Positions 15,489 through 16,876 of a DNA stretch of 16,876 nucleotides are shown piece by piece; within the stretch, counting starts at the first letter, position 1, and the number at the start of each line of letters is the position of its first letter. The notes under the pieces were generated by a model. The model saw only the letters and a list, made by a program, of their open reading frames with translations, did not search any database and had not been told where the DNA came from. The stretch covers positions 1-16,876 of the forward strand of contig JAOZRY010000017.1 of the NCBI GenBank assembly GCA_029939965.1, given 5' to 3'. Made by a program: the position numbers and the translations under genes. This DNA is from Bacteroidales bacterium. Lineage in GTDB: Bacteria > Bacteroidota > Bacteroidia > Bacteroidales > 4484-276.

Positions 15489-16676
15489 TTATTCAAGAAT
15501 TTCAGTCACCTGTCCGGCACCAACTGTTCTGCCACCTTCACGGATAGCAAAACGAAGGTTCTTACTCATGGCGATTTCTGAAATCAATCTAACTTCGATT
15601 GTAAGGTTGTCACCTGGCATAATCATTTCTACTCCTTCAGGGAGGAAAATTTCACCGGTAACATCTGTTGTCCTAAAGTAAAACTGCGGACGGTATTTAT
15701 CATGGAATGGTGTGTGACGTCCACCTTCTTCCTTTTTCAGAATATAAACTTCAGCTTTGAAGTTTTTATGAGGAGTAACCGAACCCGGTTTTGCAATTAC
15801 CATACCTCTGGTAATATCTTTTTTGTCAACACCTCTAAGCAATAATCCTGCATTATCACCAGCTTGTCCTTGGTCAAGAATTTTGCGGAACATCTCAACT
15901 CCGGTAACTACTGATTTTAATTTTTCGGCACCCATACCAATAATATCTACCGGATCGCCTGTGTGGATAATACCAGTTTCGATACGGCCTGTTGCTACAG
16001 TACCACGACCTGTAATTGAGAATACATCTTCAACTGGCATCAGGAATGGTTTGTCCTGATCACGTTCTGGAAGTGGAATCCAACTGTCACAAGCACTCAT
16101 TAATTCCATTACACTTTCAACCCATTTAGGCTCTTTATTCAGAGCACCAAGAGCTGAACCAATTATAACGGGTGTTTCATCACCATCAAATTCGTAAAAA
16201 CTTAAAAGATCACGAATTTCCATTTCAACGAGCTCAATAAGTTCTTCGTCATCAACAAGGTCAACCTTGTTCATAAAAACAACAAGCCTGGGTACACCAA
16301 CCTGACGTGCAAGAAGAATGTGCTCGCGTGTTTGAGGCATAGGGCCATCAGTTGCAGCAACAACTATAATTGCTCCGTCCATCTGTGCAGCACCTGTTAC
16401 CATGTTTTTTACATAGTCAGCGTGTCCGGGGCAGTCAACGTGTGCATAGTGCCTGTTTTCTGTTTGGTATTCGATATGAGCTGTATTAATTGTAATACCT
16501 CTCTCTTTTTCTTCGGGAGCGTTATCAATTGAATCGAATGATGCAAATTCTGCCAGACCTTTATCCTGCAGATTAATTGTGATAGCGGCAGTTAATGTTG
16601 TTTTTCCGTGATCAACGTGTCCAATAGTACCAATATTTACGTGCGGTTTGGACCTATCAAATTTTTCTTTTGCCAT
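15489..16676 (-). CDS. tuf: Translation elongation factor Tu
   Basis: The 395-residue protein is a complete EF-Tu (394 in E. coli). G1 is GHVDHGKT (19-26), the switch I region is ERGITINTAHIEY (58-70), G3 is DCPGH (81-85), G4 is NKVD (136-139) and G5 is GSALGAL. Domain 2 begins around VEDVFSITGRGTVATGRIE, and domain 3 ends AIREGGRTVGAGQVTEILE. It carries aminoacyl-tRNA to the ribosome as a GTP complex, helped by the L7/L12 stalk encoded downstream. It lies 70 bp past tRNA-Thr, so tRNA-Gly, tRNA-Thr and tuf are probably co-transcribed, as in the E. coli thrU-tyrU-glyT-thrT-tufB unit. Nothing suggests a second copy in the window. Confidence 0.99.
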   Translation of the reverse strand: MAKEKFDRSKPHVNIGTIGHVDHGKTTLTAAITINLQDKGLAEFASFDSIDNAPEEKERGITINTAHIEYQTENRHYAHVDCPGHADYVKNMVTGAAQMDGAIIVVAATDGPMPQTREHILLARQVGVPRLVVFMNKVDLVDDEELIELVEMEIRDLLSFYEFDGDETPVIIGSALGALNKEPKWVESVMELMSACDSWIPLPERDQDKPFLMPVEDVFSITGRGTVATGRIETGIIHTGDPVDIIGMGAEKLKSVVTGVEMFRKILDQGQAGDNAGLLLRGVDKKDITRGMVIAKPGSVTPHKNFKAEVYILKKEEGGRHTPFHDKYRPQFYFRTTDVTGEIFLPEGVEMIMPGDNLTIEVRLISEIAMSKNLRFAIREGGRTVGAGQVTEILE

Positions 16677-16746
16677 TTTGAACGATATTTAATTAGGTGT
16701 TTACAAAAAGGTTATTAATAATTACTAATTTATTTGGTCATCTTTG

Positions 16747-16818
16747 AGCCAATGACGAGAATTGAACTCGTGACCCCTTCCTTACCAAGGAAGTGCTCTA
16801 CCCCTGAGCTACATCGGC
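16747..16818 (-). tRNA. tRNA-Thr (anticodon GGT)
   Basis: A 72-base cloverleaf: acceptor GCCGATG/CATTGGC (one G-U pair), D arm GCTC/GAGC, anticodon stem CTTCC/GGAAG with loop TTGGTAA (anticodon GGT), T arm ACGAG/CTCGT with TTCAATT, and discriminator T73. CCA is not encoded (the next bases are CAA). It lies 9 bp past tRNA-Gly. Confidence 0.98.
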
Positions 16819-16827
16819 ATCATTTTG

Positions 16828-16876
16828 AGCGGGAGACCGGGCTCGAACCGGCCACCTATAGCTTGGAAGGCTATCG
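16828..16876 (-). tRNA. tRNA-Gly (anticodon TCC), 3' part cut by window edge
   Basis: The 3' two-thirds of a tRNA are present: anticodon stem ATAGC/GCTAT around loop CTTCCAA (anticodon TCC at 16867-16865), a variable loop, T arm GCCGG/CCGGT with TTCGAGC, the 3' acceptor strand CTCCCGC and discriminator T73. The D arm and 5' acceptor strand lie beyond base 16876. Its place before tRNA-Thr and tuf matches the glyT-thrT-tuf order known from E. coli. Confidence 0.93.

Overview
The window is a chromosomal housekeeping segment of a Bacteroidota bacterium, most likely class Bacteroidia (inferred, not proven). The evidence is AT-rich DNA, a Bacteroidota-type RpoB and RpoC, a DUF3467 gene directly behind rpoC, a MoxR/DUF58/BatA cluster, a TAnnTTTG-type promoter, several genes without a Shine-Dalgarno sequence, and tRNA genes without an encoded CCA end. 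Every gene lies on the minus strand, so transcription runs from the high coordinates to the low ones.

In transcription order, 16876 to 15335 holds tRNA-Gly(TCC, cut by the window edge), tRNA-Thr(GGT), tuf (EF-Tu), a stem-loop and tRNA-Trp(CCA). From 15311 to 12266 come secE, nusG, rplK (L11), rplA (L1), rplJ (L10) and rplL (L7/L12). From 12135 to 3963 come rpoB and rpoC. Together this is the classical tuf-secE-nusG-rplKAJL-rpoBC arrangement, supplying elongation factor, translocon subunit, transcription factor, ribosomal stalk and RNA polymerase core. Candidate RNA control points lie in its gaps: a hairpin resembling the L1 target before rplK, a stem-loop with a possible alternative pairing between rplL and rpoB, and a strong terminator hairpin behind rpoC.

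From 3875 to 3561 is a small DUF3467 gene squeezed between two intrinsic-terminator hairpins. From 3560 to 3329 is a 232-bp regulatory gap containing the second terminator, a cluster of GTTAAC sites spaced by about one helical turn, and a TAnnTTTG promoter 22 bp ahead of moxR. From 3328 to the left edge is the start of a Bat (Bacteroides aerotolerance-type) operon: moxR (AAA+ ATPase), a DUF58 protein with a MIDAS motif, a single-pass membrane protein with a signal peptide, and the first 117 residues of BatA. The rest of that operon presumably continues beyond the window.

No gap exceeds 300 bases, and I see no mobile element, CRISPR array or sign of recent transfer. The protein content is conserved and mostly well understood. 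The points of interest are the poorly understood DUF3467 gene, the regulatory RNA candidates, the GTTAAC cluster and the TTG start of rpoB. I did not find a convincing undescribed multi-gene system.
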